Part shown: one piece after another, positions 63,225 through 64,000 of the stretch
Position numbering within the stretch: position 1 is the first letter of the stretch
How the letters are laid out: each line of letters opens with the position of its first letter
Source: Mucilaginibacter psychrotolerans
Lineage (GTDB): Bacteria; Bacteroidota; Bacteroidia; Sphingobacteriales; Sphingobacteriaceae
Direction: 5' to 3'
DNA length: 64,000 nucleotides
Assembly: GCF_004519315.1 (NCBI RefSeq)
Contig: NZ_SOZE01000015.1
Coordinates: 62,001-126,000, forward strand
Program-made: the position numbers and the translations under genes
Notes under the pieces: model-generated
Told to the model about the DNA's origin: nothing
What the model saw: the letters and a program-made list of their open reading frames with translations, nothing else
The model's database searches: none

Positions 63225-64000
63225 ATGAGAAACACATATAAAAAATTAGGCATATTTTTAGGTGTACTGCTTTTGATAAGCGCTACTTCATGTAAGAAAT
63301 TGCTGGAACAGGTGCCCAAAAACTCAACTTACCAGCAAGTATTTTGGAAAAATGCAAACGATGCCAGGTATGCTATATCCGGCAATTACGCACTGGTACG
63401 GGCTGCGATGACCAACTATAACGATAGGTACTATATGTACGGTGAAGCAGTTGCCAAAAATTATTTTACTATTCAATATAATGGCGACGGGCTTGAAGGT
63501 ATACAGAATGGTGATTACACATTTCAATACAACCTGGAGAATTTGGGTAACTATACCTACTACTACAAGGCTATCGCAATGTCAAACATCGTCATCAAAA
63601 ATGTATCGAAAATGACTGACGAGCAGCTGCAAACGGAGGATAATCCTACTGCTTTCAGGAACAACATTCTGGGTCAGGCTTTATTTTTAAGGGCATTTAG
63701 TTATTTTATGATGGTTAGGGTATGGGGCGATGTGCCAATTGTTACCGAAGCTTACGACGATCCGCTTACTGCGCCTCAATTACCAAGAAGCCCTAAGGCC
63801 GATGTTATGAAACTCATTGAGGATGATTGCCATAAAGCTGCGGGTTTGTTAACCTGGTCATACGCCAGTGCAGGTGATGCTAAAGTTACGGCCAACGCTG
63901 GTGCAGTGTATGCGCTGCTTGCGCATTTATACCTTTGGAGAGCAACAATGCTTGATGTGTCAACCGATAATCCAAACATTACTGATGTAAACAGTGCCGA
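63225..64000 (+). CDS. SusD/RagB glycan-binding lipoprotein, N-terminal part
   Basis: The frame opens with an ATG at 63225 and runs off the window after about 258 residues. A lipoprotein signal ends SATSCKK (Cys22), so the protein is anchored at the cell surface. The early FWKNANDARYAISGNYALVR, the segment NNILGQALFLRAFSYFMMVR and WGDVPIVTEAY are standard SusD features with TPR helices. It forms the lid of the SusC channel and binds the glycan. It is missed if only frames with a stop codon inside the window are counted. Confidence 0.95.
   Translation, partial: MRNTYKKLGIFLGVLLLISATSCKKLLEQVPKNSTYQQVFWKNANDARYAISGNYALVRAAMTNYNDRYYMYGEAVAKNYFTIQYNGDGLEGIQNGDYTFQYNLENLGNYTYYYKAIAMSNIVIKNVSKMTDEQLQTEDNPTAFRNNILGQALFLRAFSYFMMVRVWGDVPIVTEAYDDPLTAPQLPRSPKADVMKLIEDDCHKAAGLLTWSYASAGDAKVTANAGAVYALLAHLYLWRATMLDVSTDNPNITDVNSA

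Overview
The window reads as chromosomal DNA of a member of the Bacteroidota, most likely Sphingobacteriaceae (Mucilaginibacter or Pedobacter type). The signs are a SusC/SusD pair, GH92 and GH76 enzymes, TAnnTTTG -7 promoter elements, B12-dependent MetH, the RDD/SpoIIM/DUF4129/DUF4350/MoxR/DUF58 block, the NagB-PIG-L fusion, and several families of short palindromic intergenic repeats. No rRNA, tRNA, CRISPR array, prophage or transposase gene was seen.

Layout. 1-1.7 kb: periplasmic redox group (DUF1223 tail, cytochrome b561-type subunit, Tat-exported molybdopterin oxidoreductase). 1.9-9.4 kb: GPH transporter, possible orphan immunity protein, esterase, exported peroxiredoxin, TIM-barrel isomerase, DEAD-box helicase, OMPLA-like barrel. 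9.4-17.5 kb: a 254-bp palindrome, zinc metallopeptidase, Lhr-type helicase carrying an in-frame repeat insertion, lipoprotein, M16 protease, DUF2059 protein. 17.5-23 kb: amino-sugar genes (NagX-like, NagB-PIG-L, AnmK) and a tandem gene duplication. 24.4-27.6 kb: trp genes E, G and C behind a leader peptide with a Trp-Trp pair and an attenuator. 27.6-31.1 kb: RecD-like helicase, DUF433/DUF5615 toxin-antitoxin pair, hflX. 31.2-36.3 kb: SAM-I riboswitch, metH, metF. 36.6-43.6 kb: six overlapping genes (DUF58 to SpoIIM) with a divergent RDD gene. 43.6-48.4 kb: serine deaminase, methyltransferase, and an ECF sigma factor coupled to a membrane-anchored beta-barrel protein. 48.7-64 kb: an alpha-mannan type utilisation locus.

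Mannan locus. A GntR/UTRA regulator faces a fused phosphomannose isomerase and a sugar/H+ symporter; three copies of a 19-bp operator lie between them. Downstream are the scar of a deleted susC gene, a GH92 lipoprotein, a GH76 endo-mannanase, an S9 peptidase, an intact SusC and the start of a SusD that runs off the window. The model is outer-membrane capture, mannan trimming by GH76 and GH92, inner-membrane import, and isomerisation of mannose 6-phosphate. The GH92 protein has Gln where the family has its catalytic acid Glu, which suggests a mannosyl-phosphate substrate.

The points most worth a second look are the trp attenuator, the GH92 Glu-to-Gln change, the susC deletion scar, the sigma factor/trans-envelope barrel pair, the repeat inserted in frame into the helicase gene, the repeat block between the SAM riboswitch and metH, and the GntR operator array. 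All assignments come from reading motifs and context; no database search was run.
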